From NCBI GenBank assembly GCA_963717705.1, contig CAVQWT010000002.1:62001-126000 (forward strand): DNA of 64,000 bases, written 5' to 3'. The DNA is from CAVQWT01 sp963717705 (GTDB taxonomy: Bacteria; Pseudomonadota; Gammaproteobacteria; Burkholderiales; Casimicrobiaceae). Positions within the stretch are counted from its first letter, which is position 1. Every line of letters begins with the position of its first letter. Below the pieces are notes generated by a model, which saw only the letters and a list, made by a program, of their open reading frames with translations, was not told where the DNA came from and made no database searches. Shown here piece after piece: positions 16,703 to 25,745 of the stretch. The position numbers and the translations under genes are program-made.

Positions 16703-17488
16703 CTACACCACAGGATTCGCCCCGCCGTCCATCGGCACGATCGCGCCGGTGACGTAGCTCGCCTGGTCCGACGCGAGGAACAGCGCAACGCGCGCGACTT
16801 CCTCCGGCGTGCCCAGCCGGCCGAGCGGCAGCTTCGCCTGCGCGCGCGCCAGCAGCTCCTCGGGAGTCAGGCCCGTCATCTTCGCCTCGACCGCGAGCCC
16901 CTCCTGCACGCGGCCGGTGAGCGTGCCGCCCGGGTTGATGCCGTTGACGCGCACGCCCTTCGGACCGAATGCGGCAGCGAGCCCGGTCGTCGCCAGCATC
17001 AGCGCGGCGTTGGCGGCGCCGCCGGGCAGGTGGACGGGGTTGGCGACCTTGCCGCCGGCGCCGATGATGTTGACGATCGCTCCGCGGCCGCGCGCAGCCA
17101 TCCGCCTGATCACGATGTCGGTGGGATGGATGTAGCTGAAGAACTTGGCGTCCATCGCCGCGTGCCACGCGGCGGCGTCGAGATCGGCAGGCGCGTAGCG
17201 CTTGGCGGCACCCGCCGAGTTGACCAGCACGTCGATCGGGCCCAGGCGTGCTTCGATGCTGTCGATCGCCGCCAGCGCCGACGCCGCGTCGACGAGGTCC
17301 GCGACCACGACCAGCGGCGGGCGCGCGGACGCCGGCAGGCTCGCGAGCGCGGCGTCGAGGTTGGCGCGGCTGCGCGAGACCAGCGCCACGCGGGCGCCCT
17401 CGGCGAGGAAGGCGGCGGCGCAGGCGAGCCCGATGCCCTTGCTGGCGCCGGTGACCGCGACGACGCGGCCGGCAAGTCCGAGGTCCAT
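16703..17488 (-). CDS. SDR-family protein lacking the canonical catalytic Tyr/Lys
   Basis: The Rossmann motif TGASKGIG (13-20) and 'VLVNSAGAAK' show NAD(P) binding, and 'NPGGTLTGR', 'EEVARVALFLASDQASYVTGAIVPMDGG' are typical C-terminal SDR elements. However, where SDRs carry Ser...Tyr-x-x-x-Lys, this protein reads 'NIIGAGGKVANPVHLPGGAAN': Tyr is replaced by His (about 153) and Lys by Gly (157). Related SDRs with this His variant exist, so the gene is not simply decayed, but normal SDR chemistry is doubtful. 261 residues; start at ATG 17488. It lies upstream of fhs. Confidence 0.85.
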   Translation of the reverse strand: MDLGLAGRVVAVTGASKGIGLACAAAFLAEGARVALVSRSRANLDAALASLPASARPPLVVVADLVDAASALAAIDSIEARLGPIDVLVNSAGAAKRYAPADLDAAAWHAAMDAKFFSYIHPTDIVIRRMAARGRGAIVNIIGAGGKVANPVHLPGGAANAALMLATTGLAAAFGPKGVRVNGINPGGTLTGRVQEGLAVEAKMTGLTPEELLARAQAKLPLGRLGTPEEVARVALFLASDQASYVTGAIVPMDGGANPVV

Positions 17489-17578
17489 GGCAGTTTTCTC
17501 CGGGAGGGGGCCCCATCTTATCGAAACCGGGGTCCGGCTGCCCGGGCGGATGGCGCGCCCGGATTTGGTGCGCGCCGC

Positions 17579-17584
17579 TACAAT
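17579..17584 (+). promoter_or_regulatory. Candidate -10 box (TACAAT) for the MFS gene
   Basis: TACAAT ends 5 nt before the ATG at 17590, implying a leaderless transcript if used. Confidence 0.4.
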
Positions 17585-17589
17585 GCCGG

Positions 17590-18867
17590 ATGGCCACCAT
17601 CCCGCTGCGCCCGCACGACGGCGCGTTCGTCGCCGCCCGCCGCGCCGTGTTCGGGATCGTCCTGGCGAGCTTCGTGCTGTCGTTCTTCCACCGCACGGCA
17701 CCCGCGGCGATCGCCGGCGAGCTGACGCGCGCATTCTCGATCAACGCCGCGGTGCTCGGCACCCTGGCGGCAACCTACTTCTACGTCTACACGCTGCTGC
17801 AGATCCCCGTCGGCGTGCTCGCCGACACGCTGGGGCCGCGCCGCATCCTGGCCGGCGGCTCGCTCATCGCCGCGGCCGGTTCGCTGCTGTTCGCGCTGGC
17901 GCCGGCATGGGAGCTCGCCGCCGCGGGCCGCACGCTCGTCGGCGTCGGCGTCGCCGTCGCGTTCATCGCGATCCTCAAGATCTCGGCGGTGTGGTTTCCC
18001 GCCAACCGCTTCGCCACCCTCAACGGCGTGACCATGTTCGCCGGCAACCTGGGCGCGGTGATCGCCGGCGCGCCGCTCGCATGGCTGGTGACGCAGACGT
18101 CGTGGCGCGCGGTGTTCGTCGCGCTGGCGCTGCTGTCCGCCGCGCTCGGCGTCGCCACGTGGCTGGTCGTGCGCGACCGGCCCGAGGACCGCGGCTTCGC
18201 GCCGGTGACCGCGCCGGCCGCGGCGGGCACGGCCAGGGTGGCGTGGACCGCGGCGCTGGCGCGCGTGCTCGCGAACCCCGCGACCTGGCCCGGCTTCTTC
18301 GTCAACGTCGGCATCGGCGGCAGCTACCTCGCGTTCGCGGGACTGTGGGCGGTGCCGTGGCTGGTCGAGACGCGCGGCATGGAACGCGTGACCGCGGCGC
18401 AGCACGGCAGCCTGCTGCTGCTCGGCGTCGCGTTCGGCTCGCTGGTCGTCGGCGTCGTGTCCGACCGGCTGGGCAGCCGGCGCGGCGTGATGCGCGCGTA
18501 CGCGTTCCTCTACGCGCTGTCGTGGCTGCCGTGGCTGCTGCACGTCGAGTGGCCACTCGCGGCGACGATGGGCTGGTTCTTCGTCATGGGGCTGCTGATA
18601 CCGGGCTTCACGCTGTCGTGGACGGTGGCGAAGGAAGTCAACCGCCCCGAGCACTCGGGCATCGCGACGTCGGTGGTCAACGTCGGCATCTTCCTCGGCA
18701 CCGGCGTGCTGCAGCCGCTGGTGGGCTGGGTGCTCGATCGCGGCCGCGCCGCGGGCGACGTGCCCGCCGCCTGGGACCGCGGCATGCTGCTGCTGGCGGG
18801 TGCGGCGGCGCTGGGCGCTCTGGCGACGCTCACCGTCCGCGAAGCGCGAAGGATGCCGGCGGCATGA
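17590..18867 (+). CDS. Major facilitator superfamily transporter
   Basis: Twelve-helix MFS permease of 425 residues. The loop 2-3 signature is present ('GVLADTLGPRRILAGG'), as is the loop 8-9 counterpart ('GVVSDRLGSRRGVMRAY'), and 'SFFHRTAPAAIAGEL' after helix 1 resembles anion/nitrate-sulfonate type MFS proteins common in betaproteobacteria. The substrate is unknown. It overlaps the SulP gene by 4 nt (ATGA), suggesting translational coupling and perhaps a shared anion-transport role. Confidence 0.9.
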   Translation: MATIPLRPHDGAFVAARRAVFGIVLASFVLSFFHRTAPAAIAGELTRAFSINAAVLGTLAATYFYVYTLLQIPVGVLADTLGPRRILAGGSLIAAAGSLLFALAPAWELAAAGRTLVGVGVAVAFIAILKISAVWFPANRFATLNGVTMFAGNLGAVIAGAPLAWLVTQTSWRAVFVALALLSAALGVATWLVVRDRPEDRGFAPVTAPAAAGTARVAWTAALARVLANPATWPGFFVNVGIGGSYLAFAGLWAVPWLVETRGMERVTAAQHGSLLLLGVAFGSLVVGVVSDRLGSRRGVMRAYAFLYALSWLPWLLHVEWPLAATMGWFFVMGLLIPGFTLSWTVAKEVNRPEHSGIATSVVNVGIFLGTGVLQPLVGWVLDRGRAAGDVPAAWDRGMLLLAGAAALGALATLTVREARRMPAA

Positions 18868-21095
18868 CGTCGGTCGCGGCATCCGGCGCCGCCGGCCGGT
18901 CCGGAGCAAGCGTCGCCGGCGAACTGCGCGGCGGCCTCAACAACGCCGTCGTCGCGCTCGGCGTGCTCCTCCCCCTCGGGCTGCTGTCGTTCGCACCGCT
19001 GGGACCGGCGGGCGCCACCGTCGGGCTGCAGGCCGCGTTCGCATCGGCGATCTTCGGCGGCCTCGTCGCCGCCCTCGTCGGCGGCGCGCCGATCCCGGGC
19101 AGCATCCCGCGCACCTCGACCTGCCTGATCTTCGCCGGCCTCGTCGCGAAGCTGGCGGCCGACCCGAACCTCGTCGGCGCCGGTGGCGTCGACATCGCCC
19201 GCATCGTCGCACTGACGTCGCTCAGCGTCGCGCTCGCCGGCGCGCTGCAGGTCGCACTGGGGCTGCTGAAGCTGGGCACGCTGGTCCGGTACGTGCCGTT
19301 GCCCGTGCTGGCCGGCTTCATGGACGGCATCGCCGTGATGATCGCCGTCAGCCAGATCCCGCCGTTGCTCGGGCTCGATGGACCATTCGCGATGACCGGC
19401 GACGTGCTCGCCCTCGCGATTCCCGGCAGCATCGCGCTGGGCCTCGCGACCTGGGGTGTCGCGTGGCTGGTGTCGCGCGGCGGGCCGCGCGCGCCGGCGG
19501 CGCTGGCCGGCCTCGTGTTCGGCGCGCTGGCGTACGCCGCCGCACGGCACCTGCTGCCGGACGTGCCGCTGGGCCGGCTGCTGGGCTCCGCCGCGGGCGG
19601 CATCCCGCACCCGGATGCGCTGGCGCCGCTGCTGGACGACGGATTCGCGTCATTGCTGCGTGCCCACCTCTCGCAACTCGTCGCCACCGGCTTCGTGATC
19701 GCGCTGATCGGTTCGATGGACGTGCTGCTGGCGGCGGCGGCGACCGACAACCTCTGCGGCACGCGGCACGCGCCGAACCGTTTCCTGATCGGCCAGGGCC
19801 TGGGGAACCTCGCCTCCGCGCTGTTCGGCGGCGTCCCGGTCGCCTTCTCCACCGCGACGAGCCTCGCCAATTTCCGCAGCGGCGGCCGCGGCACGCTGTC
19901 GGGTGTCGTCGCGGTCGCCGCGCTGCTCGCGCTGCTGATGCTCGGCGGGCCGGTGCTGGCGCGGATTCCCGTCGCGGCGACCGCGGGCCTGATGCTGTTC
20001 ATAGGGCTGGGCCTGTTCGACCGCTGGAGCCGCGTGGTGTGGCGGCAGTTCCGCGCCGGACACGGCGACCACGAGACGCTGTGGAACCTGCTCGTCGTCG
20101 TCGTCGTCGGCCTGGTCACGGTGTTCTTCGGCTTCGTGGTCGCGATCGCCGTCGGCATCCTGCTGTCGATGGCGCTGTTCATCGTCGCGCTGAACCGCTC
20201 GCTGGTGCGCTCGGTCGCCACCGGCGAGACGCGCGCGTCGCGACGAATCTATCCGCCGCCGCAGGCGCAGGCGCTGCGCGCACGCGGCCGGGAAATCGTG
20301 CTGGTCCAGCTCGAGGGCGCGGTCTTCTTCGGCACCGCCGAGCGGCTCGCCCGCGAGGTCGAGCCGCTCGGCCCCGGCGCGAAGTTCGTGATCCTCGACT
20401 TCAAGCGGGTGACGATGATCGATGCGTCGGGCGCGATGGCGCTCGATCGACTGTCGCAGGAGCTGCACGCGCAGGGGGCGCGGCTGCTGCTTGCCGGCAT
20501 CGTCCGCGGCGACCGGCACGCCCGCGCGCTGCACGCCTTCGGCGCCTTTCTCGCCGCAACCGAGTCGCGCTGGTTCGACGACGCCGACCAGGCGCTCGAG
20601 TTCGCCGAGCGGCACCTGCTCGAAGGCGCGGACGGCCCGCCCCGCGGCGTCGAGCTTCCCTGCACCGCGCTGCCGCTGTTCGCCAACCTGACGGCGGACG
20701 AGGTCGCGTCGGTGCGCGCGCGCGTCGACCGGATCGCGCTCGCGTCCGGCGAGGTGCTGTTCCGCGAAGGCGAGCCGGGCAACCGCGTCTACGCGCTGGC
20801 GCAGGGATCGGTCAGCATCGTCGCGCGGGGCCTCGACGGCGCGCCGGACCGGCGCTTCGCGAGCTTCTCTCCCGGCGTGATGTTCGGCGAGGCCGCGATG
20901 CTCGACGGCGGCGGGCGTTCCGCGTCCGCCATCGCCGACGTCGACTCCGTCGTCTACGCGATGACCCGGGCGTCGCTCGACGAATTGCGCGCCAGCGACC
21001 CGGCCCTCGGCGGCAAGGTCCTGTTCAACCTGACGCTGGAGCTTTCGGCGCGGCTGCGCTTCGCGTCGGCGACGATCCAGGCCGTGGACCGTTGA
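18864..21095 (+). CDS. SulP anion transporter with STAS and cyclic-nucleotide-binding domains
   Basis: Residues 1-465 form a SulP/SLC26 membrane domain ('PIPGSIPRTSTCLIFAGL', 'GFMDGIAVMIAVSQIPPLLG', 'GLGNLASALFGGVP'). Residues about 475-590 are a STAS domain ('FVILDFKRVTMIDASGAMAL', with the Ser in DASG). Residues about 600-735 are a cNMP-binding domain ('LFREGEPGNRVYALAQGSV', 'GVMFGEAAMLDGGGRSASAIAD'; the phosphate-binding cassette is FGEAAML...RSA). The 743-residue architecture suggests anion (sulfate or bicarbonate-like) transport controlled by a cyclic nucleotide. It overlaps the upstream MFS gene (ATGA). Confidence 0.93.
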   Translation: MTSVAASGAAGRSGASVAGELRGGLNNAVVALGVLLPLGLLSFAPLGPAGATVGLQAAFASAIFGGLVAALVGGAPIPGSIPRTSTCLIFAGLVAKLAADPNLVGAGGVDIARIVALTSLSVALAGALQVALGLLKLGTLVRYVPLPVLAGFMDGIAVMIAVSQIPPLLGLDGPFAMTGDVLALAIPGSIALGLATWGVAWLVSRGGPRAPAALAGLVFGALAYAAARHLLPDVPLGRLLGSAAGGIPHPDALAPLLDDGFASLLRAHLSQLVATGFVIALIGSMDVLLAAAATDNLCGTRHAPNRFLIGQGLGNLASALFGGVPVAFSTATSLANFRSGGRGTLSGVVAVAALLALLMLGGPVLARIPVAATAGLMLFIGLGLFDRWSRVVWRQFRAGHGDHETLWNLLVVVVVGLVTVFFGFVVAIAVGILLSMALFIVALNRSLVRSVATGETRASRRIYPPPQAQALRARGREIVLVQLEGAVFFGTAERLAREVEPLGPGAKFVILDFKRVTMIDASGAMALDRLSQELHAQGARLLLAGIVRGDRHARALHAFGAFLAATESRWFDDADQALEFAERHLLEGADGPPRGVELPCTALPLFANLTADEVASVRARVDRIALASGEVLFREGEPGNRVYALAQGSVSIVARGLDGAPDRRFASFSPGVMFGEAAMLDGGGRSASAIADVDSVVYAMTRASLDELRASDPALGGKVLFNLTLELSARLRFASATIQAVDR

Positions 21096-21129
21096 CGCGC
21101 GCTCGGGGCGGACCGTTCCGCCGGCCGGC

Positions 21130-22092
21130 TCAGCGCCCGAGCGCGTCGCGCAGGATGCCCCTCACCTTGGCGTAGGCGTCGGCCCGCGCCTGCGGGTCCG
21201 GCGCCGTCGTCACGCCCTCGCCCGGCTTCGCGCCCCCGGGCACGTCGCGCCGCGTGCGCAGCCGCCCGTCCGGATTGTCGAAATCGTGAAAGGCGCCCGC
21301 GTACGTCGTCACGGCGACGGGTTGCCCTGCCGTGCGCATCGCGGCGCCCAGCGCGATGCACGGCGCCGCGGGCGTCCAGTCGTCCGCCTCGCCGATGAAG
21401 ATCGCCAGCGGCGCCAGCCACTCGAGGCGCGCCGCCGCGCGCGTGTACGGCGAGCAGCCCGGGTAGAACGCGATCGCCGTCCGGAAGAATGGGGGTCGCG
21501 ACGCGGGGCCAGCGGTCGCGCCGGGCCTGGGCTTCACCATCGTCGCCAGCACCGTGCTGCCCCCGTGCGACCACCCGAGCAGCGCGACCCGGTCCGCGCG
21601 CACCCGTGGTTGCCGCTGCAGCCAGTCGAGCGCCCCCAGCGCGTCGGCGCGACGCTGCGCGACCTTCAGCGTGCGTTCTGACGGCTTCTGCGTGCACAGT
21701 TCGGCGAGTCCGCGTGGACGCAGGCTGTCCGGAAAGAGTACCGCGTAACCTTCGTCGACCAGCATCCTCGCCATCGCCAGGTGCCGCGCGTTCAGCGTGT
21801 CGGTGCGCCCCCTCGCAGTCGAATGCAGGCCGCCGCAACCGTGCAGCGCGACGACGGCGGGGAACGGCCCGTCGCCCTCCGGCTCGAACCATGCGCCGGC
21901 GATCGGGACGGGCTTGCCGTCGGGGCCGGTGTCGCGGCTGTCGAAGGTCACCTGGCGCGGCACCAGCGCGATCGCGGCGGCGGTCGGCATCGCGGCGGAT
22001 GGCGGCAGGATGGATGGTGGCACGGCGGTTGCCCCCAGCGGCAGACCCAGCGCGAACGCGGTGGCGGCGGCGCGTCGAATGATCGTCGTCAC
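21130..22092 (-). CDS. Secreted dienelactone-hydrolase-family alpha/beta hydrolase
   Basis: A signal peptide is followed by an alpha/beta hydrolase domain. Catalytic elements: 'ALHGCGG' near the oxyanion hole, nucleophile elbow 'GWSHGGS', acid in 'GEADDWTP' and His in 'GAFHDFDNP'. The order and spacing match dienelactone hydrolase-like proteins, which here would be periplasmic. Substrate unknown. The GTG start at 22092 overlaps the stop of the upstream DNA glycosylase gene (GTGA). 320 residues. Confidence 0.85.
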   Translation of the reverse strand: MTTIIRRAAATAFALGLPLGATAVPPSILPPSAAMPTAAAIALVPRQVTFDSRDTGPDGKPVPIAGAWFEPEGDGPFPAVVALHGCGGLHSTARGRTDTLNARHLAMARMLVDEGYAVLFPDSLRPRGLAELCTQKPSERTLKVAQRRADALGALDWLQRQPRVRADRVALLGWSHGGSTVLATMVKPRPGATAGPASRPPFFRTAIAFYPGCSPYTRAAARLEWLAPLAIFIGEADDWTPAAPCIALGAAMRTAGQPVAVTTYAGAFHDFDNPDGRLRTRRDVPGGAKPGEGVTTAPDPQARADAYAKVRGILRDALGR

Positions 22093-22757
22093 CGCGACCC
22101 GCCACGGGGGGCGGCACCGGCAGCGCCGGTGCCGCCCGCGCGCACCGCGTCCAGCCACGGCAGCAGCGCCCGCCACGCCCCGATCTTCTCGGCGAGCGGC
22201 CGGGTATACGCCGGCGACGTCGACGGCAGCGCGAGCGTCGCGTAGCCCGCGGCCCGCCAGGACTGCGCCGCGCGCGCCGCCGTCTGGCCGTTGAAGGCGA
22301 CGGCGACGAGCCCCGGCGCGTCGCGACGCACGCGCGCCACCTCGGCGCGCTCGGCGTTGCGGATCGCGCCGTCGAGGCTGCCGCGGCGCTCGCAGGCGAC
22401 GATCGTGTCCCACAGACCGATTCCTCGCGACTGCAGCCGCGCGAGTCGCTCGCCGTAGGGCAGGTCGGGCAGCGGTTCGCCGAGCAGCGCGCCGATGACC
22501 GGCCAGAAGTGGTTGCGCGGATGGGCGTAGTAGGCGCGCGCGGCGAGCGACGCGTCGCCGGGAAAGCTGCCGAGGATCAGCACCCGCGTGCCGGGAGAGA
22601 GCACCGGTGGCAGTCCCTGCAGGCGCGCGCGGCCGGCGGCCGGCGCGCCGCTCGCTGCGGCCGCCGATGCGCGTATCCGGGCCGCCGTCGCGGCGTCGGG
22701 TCCGTCGACCCGCGCGCTCCCGCCGCCACGTTTGCGCGCTAGCCCGGCCGCGGCCAT
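22089..22757 (-). CDS. DNA-deoxyinosine glycosylase (uracil-DNA glycosylase superfamily)
   Basis: Removes hypoxanthine (deaminated adenine) from DNA. Family signatures are 'GLPPVLSPGTRVLILGSFPG' followed by 'AHPRNHFWPVIG', 'RGIGLWDTIVACERRGSLDGAIRNA' and 'LPSTSPAYT' (the equivalent of the UDG-superfamily second active-site motif). The core needs only about 165 residues. The only in-frame conventional start before 'GLPPV' is ATG 22757, which overlaps the end of ubiA by 19 nt and adds a disordered Ala/Arg-rich lead; a rarer start nearer the core is possible. It sits between ubiA and the hydrolase gene, likely in one operon. Confidence 0.85.
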   Translation of the reverse strand: MAAAGLARKRGGGSARVDGPDAATAARIRASAAAASGAPAAGRARLQGLPPVLSPGTRVLILGSFPGDASLAARAYYAHPRNHFWPVIGALLGEPLPDLPYGERLARLQSRGIGLWDTIVACERRGSLDGAIRNAERAEVARVRRDAPGLVAVAFNGQTAARAAQSWRAAGYATLALPSTSPAYTRPLAEKIGAWRALLPWLDAVRAGGTGAAGAAPRGGSR

Positions 22758-23674
22758 GCGTTGAAGCGCAGCGCGAAGTCGAGCGCGGTGCCGGCGAAAA
22801 CGGCAAGGCCGAGCCAGTGGTTGTGCAGGAACGCGCGGAAGCAGCCCTCGCGGGTGCGCTCGCGGATCATCAGCCAATGCCAGCCCGCGATCAGGCCGGC
22901 GGCGGCCAGGCCCGCGAAATACGCGGGCCCCATGCCGCGGTCGACGCCCACCCAGGCCATGCCCGCGAGGTAGACCGCGTAGCAGGTCATGACCGCGACG
23001 ACGTCGAAGCGGCCGAAGGCGATGGCCGACGTGCGCAGCCCCAGCTTCAGGTCGTCGTTGCGGTCGACCATCGCGTACTCGGTGTCGTAGGCGACGACCC
23101 AGAACAGGTTGATCAGGAGCATCCACCACGCCAGCGGCGGCACGTGATTGTGGATGGCGGCGTAGGCCATCGGGATGCCGAACGAGAACGCGACCCCGAG
23201 CAGCGCCTGCGGCAGCGAGAGGAAACGCTTGGAGAACGGATACACGCACGCGACCACGATCGCCGGCAGCGAAAGCAGGATCGTCGTCCGGTTGGTGGTC
23301 AGCACGAACAGGAACGCGCAGAACGCCAGCACCGCCGCGACGACGAGCGCTTCGTTGGGTCCGATCTCCCCGGTCGCGAGGGGCCGCGACGCGGTGCGCT
23401 CGACGTGGGGGTCGAAGCGGCGGTCGGCCCAGTCGTTGAAGGCGCAGCCGGCCGAGCGCATCAGCAGCGTGCCCATGCCGAACACCACCACGAGCGACCA
23501 CGTCGGGCGCCCGTTCGAGGCGAACCAAAGCGCGGTCAGCGTGGGCCACAGCAGCAGCAGCGTGCCGATCGGCTTGTCGAGCCGGATCAGCCGCTCGTAG
23601 GCGTCGAGGCGCGCCATCACCCCGGCGCGGCGGTGGCCGGGGGAGGCGGCGCCGGGCGCGGGCTCGCGGGCCAT
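22739..23674 (-). CDS. ubiA: 4-hydroxybenzoate polyprenyltransferase
   Basis: UbiA attaches the polyprenyl tail to 4-hydroxybenzoate in ubiquinone synthesis at the inner membrane. The two Asp-rich prenyl-diphosphate/Mg2+ motifs are present: 'FNDWADRRFD' and 'YDTEYAMVDRNDD'. 'RLDKPIGTLLLLWPT' is the standard N-terminal element. About eight to nine transmembrane helices; 311 residues, or 293 if the Met before 'ARLDAYERLIRLDKP' is the true start. The stop of the epimerase-like gene lies 1 nt before this start, so they may be co-transcribed. Confidence 0.95.
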   Translation of the reverse strand: MAREPAPGAASPGHRRAGVMARLDAYERLIRLDKPIGTLLLLWPTLTALWFASNGRPTWSLVVVFGMGTLLMRSAGCAFNDWADRRFDPHVERTASRPLATGEIGPNEALVVAAVLAFCAFLFVLTTNRTTILLSLPAIVVACVYPFSKRFLSLPQALLGVAFSFGIPMAYAAIHNHVPPLAWWMLLINLFWVVAYDTEYAMVDRNDDLKLGLRTSAIAFGRFDVVAVMTCYAVYLAGMAWVGVDRGMGPAYFAGLAAAGLIAGWHWLMIRERTREGCFRAFLHNHWLGLAVFAGTALDFALRFNAWPRPG

Positions 23675-23675
23675 C

Positions 23676-24578
23676 TCAGATCGGCAGCGCGAGCTGCTTC
23701 CTGAGATCGCGCGGCGCGACCTCTTCGAGCAGCTTGTGCGGTGTCGGGTAGGCGAGGCGCACGCGCAGCTCGCGCTTCATCCGCGCGTTGCCGATGCGCC
23801 GCGACTCGCTCATGAACGACAGCAGCATCGGCGCGATCCTCGCTTCCGCCTCCTCCCAGGTCACGCGGGGCGGACGCGGCAGGTGGAACGCGTCGGCGAC
23901 GAGGTCGAACCAGCCGCCCATCTTCATCTCGGCGTCGTCGCTGACGTTGTAGGCGCGGTTGTGGCGCCCGTGGAACAGCGCGGCCACCGTCGCGCGCGCG
24001 AGATCGTCGGCGTGGATGTGGTTGGTGAACACGTCGTCGTCGGGCACCAGCACCGGCGTGCCGTGCTTGATGCGGTCGACCGGCAGCCGCGTTTCGGCGT
24101 AGATGCCGGGCGCGCGCAGGATCGACAGCACGACCCCCTGCCGCCGCGCCCAGTCGCGCAGCCGGTCCTCGGCCGCGACGCGACGCTTCGCGCGCGGCGT
24201 CTGCGCGCGGCGCGCACGGCCCTCGTCGATGCGCGCGCCGGCGCAGTCGCCGTAGACTCCGGTGGTCGAAACGTAGACGAATCGCTGTGGTATGCTTCGC
24301 GCCCTCGCCAGGGCAGCAACCAGTTTCCTGGTGCGCGGGTCGTCGCGGCCTTCGCCCGGAGGCGGCGCGAAATGCAGCACTGCGAACGGCGCCGCGCGCA
24401 GGCGGTCGAGGGTCTCGAGCCGGTCGAGGTCGCCGACGATGGGCACGACGCCGGCGGCGCGCAGCCTGGGGACGTCGTCGAGACGCCGGGTCAGGCCGTA
24501 GATCCGTGCGCGACCGCGCAGCAGGCGGGCGGTGCGCAGCGCGACGTCACCGCAGCCGATCAGCAATACCCGGATCAC
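23676..24578 (-). CDS. NAD-dependent epimerase/dehydratase (YeeZ-type atypical SDR)
   Basis: Starts 'VIRVLLIGCGDVALRTARLL', a G-x-G-x-x-A-type nucleotide-binding loop. 'FVYVSTTGVYGDCAG', 'RAPGIYAETRLP' and 'HADDLARATVAALFHG' follow, typical of nucleoside-diphosphate-sugar epimerase-like proteins of the YeeZ type. The reaction is unknown. GTG 24578 is the first in-frame start before the Rossmann loop, with GGAG 9 nt upstream. 300 residues. It is divergent (45 nt) from the CDP-glucoseen-reductase-like gene and lies directly ahead of ubiA. Confidence 0.82.
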   Translation of the reverse strand: MIRVLLIGCGDVALRTARLLRGRARIYGLTRRLDDVPRLRAAGVVPIVGDLDRLETLDRLRAAPFAVLHFAPPPGEGRDDPRTRKLVAALARARSIPQRFVYVSTTGVYGDCAGARIDEGRARRAQTPRAKRRVAAEDRLRDWARRQGVVLSILRAPGIYAETRLPVDRIKHGTPVLVPDDDVFTNHIHADDLARATVAALFHGRHNRAYNVSDDAEMKMGGWFDLVADAFHLPRPPRVTWEEAEARIAPMLLSFMSESRRIGNARMKRELRVRLAYPTPHKLLEEVAPRDLRKQLALPI

Positions 24579-24623
24579 CGTCTTCCACTCCGCTTGCGCC
24601 CCGTACCCGACGAACGCTCCAAG

Positions 24624-25655
24624 ATGCCGCGCCAGATTACCATAAAGCCCAGCGACCACTCGTTCACCTGCGACGACGGCGACACCATCCTGCAGGCCGC
24701 GATCGCCGCCGATCTCCTGATCCCGTACGGCTGCCGCAACGGCGCCTGCGGCACCTGCAAGGGAAAGGTCCTCGCCGGCGAGATCGATTACGGCGCGCAC
24801 CAGGCGACGACGCTCACCGACCAGGAAAAGGCGAAGGGCTACGCGCTGTTCTGCGTGGGGAAGCCGAAGACCGACCTCGTCATCGAGGTCAGGGAAGTGC
24901 GCCGCGCCGGCGACATCCAGGTCCGGCGGCTGCCCTGCCGCATCGAGTCGATCGACAAGGCGGCGCCCGACGTCGCCGTGGTGAAGATCAAGCTCCCGGC
25001 CAACGAGCGGCTGCAGTACCTGCCGGGCCAGTACATCGACCTGCTGCTGAAGGACGGCATGCGGCGCAGCTTCTCGATCGCGACGCCGCCGCACGACGAC
25101 TCGCTGCTCGAACTGCACATCCGCCACGTGCCGGGCGGCCGCTTCACCGGACAGCTGTTCAACGAATTCAAGGGCCGCGAGATCCTGCGCTTCGAGGGTC
25201 CGCTGGGGTCGTTCTACCTGCGCGAGGACTCGGACAAGCCGATCATCTTCGTCGCCGGCGGCACCGGCTTCGCCCCGATCAAGGCGGTCATCGAGCACGC
25301 GCTGCATCACCGGATCGACCGGCAGATGGTGTTGTACTGGGGCGCGCGCGCCAAGCGCGATCTCTATCTGCCCGCGCTGCCGGGCGGGTGGCAGCAGCAG
25401 CATCCGAACTTCACGTTCATTCCGGTGCTGTCCGAGCCGGCGCCGGACGACGCCTGGCCGGGCCGCACGGGCCTCGTTCACCAGGCGGTGCTCGACGACT
25501 TCGCCGACCTCTCCGGCTGGCAGGTCTACGCCTGCGGCGCCCCGGCGATGATCGACGCCGCGCGCACGACCTTCACGCGCGACCGCCGCCTGCCCGACGA
25601 CCAGTTCTTCGCCGACAGCTTCACCTACGCGGCCGACACCGAAGCGAAGGCCTGA
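24624..25655 (+). CDS. 2Fe-2S ferredoxin-flavin reductase (CDP-6-deoxy-delta-3,4-glucoseen reductase-like)
   Basis: Residues 1-90 are a plant-type 2Fe-2S ferredoxin with cluster cysteines C37, C42, C45 and C77 ('GCRNGACGTCKG...FCVG'). Residues 100-230 are the FAD-binding domain ('RSFSIATPP'), and 230-340 the NAD(P)H domain ('FVAGGTGFAPIK', 'VYACGAPAMIDAA'). This is a soluble electron-transfer reductase that would pass electrons from NAD(P)H to an unidentified oxygenase or deoxygenase partner. The usual name comes from the sugar enzyme AscD, but no deoxysugar genes are nearby. 343 residues. Confidence 0.9.
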   Translation: MPRQITIKPSDHSFTCDDGDTILQAAIAADLLIPYGCRNGACGTCKGKVLAGEIDYGAHQATTLTDQEKAKGYALFCVGKPKTDLVIEVREVRRAGDIQVRRLPCRIESIDKAAPDVAVVKIKLPANERLQYLPGQYIDLLLKDGMRRSFSIATPPHDDSLLELHIRHVPGGRFTGQLFNEFKGREILRFEGPLGSFYLREDSDKPIIFVAGGTGFAPIKAVIEHALHHRIDRQMVLYWGARAKRDLYLPALPGGWQQQHPNFTFIPVLSEPAPDDAWPGRTGLVHQAVLDDFADLSGWQVYACGAPAMIDAARTTFTRDRRLPDDQFFADSFTYAADTEAKA

Positions 25656-25745
25656 CGCTCCCCGCGGCGCCGGACACCGGCGCATCGGATGGGCATTGCA
25701 GGCGCCACGCCTCGAAACGACGGCCGGCGGCCGACGCGATGCGTC

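Noticed and set aside
17202..21095. Very long plus-strand open frame (1297 codons) upstream of SulP
   Set aside because: Only the part from 18864 encodes SulP. The earlier part is antisense to the SDR gene and out of frame with the MFS gene, and is Arg/Ala/Gly-rich without family motifs, as expected of GC-rich shadows.
23676..25685. 669-codon minus-strand frame extending the epimerase upstream
   Set aside because: The extension is antisense to the ferredoxin-reductase gene; the Rossmann motif begins just after GTG 24578.
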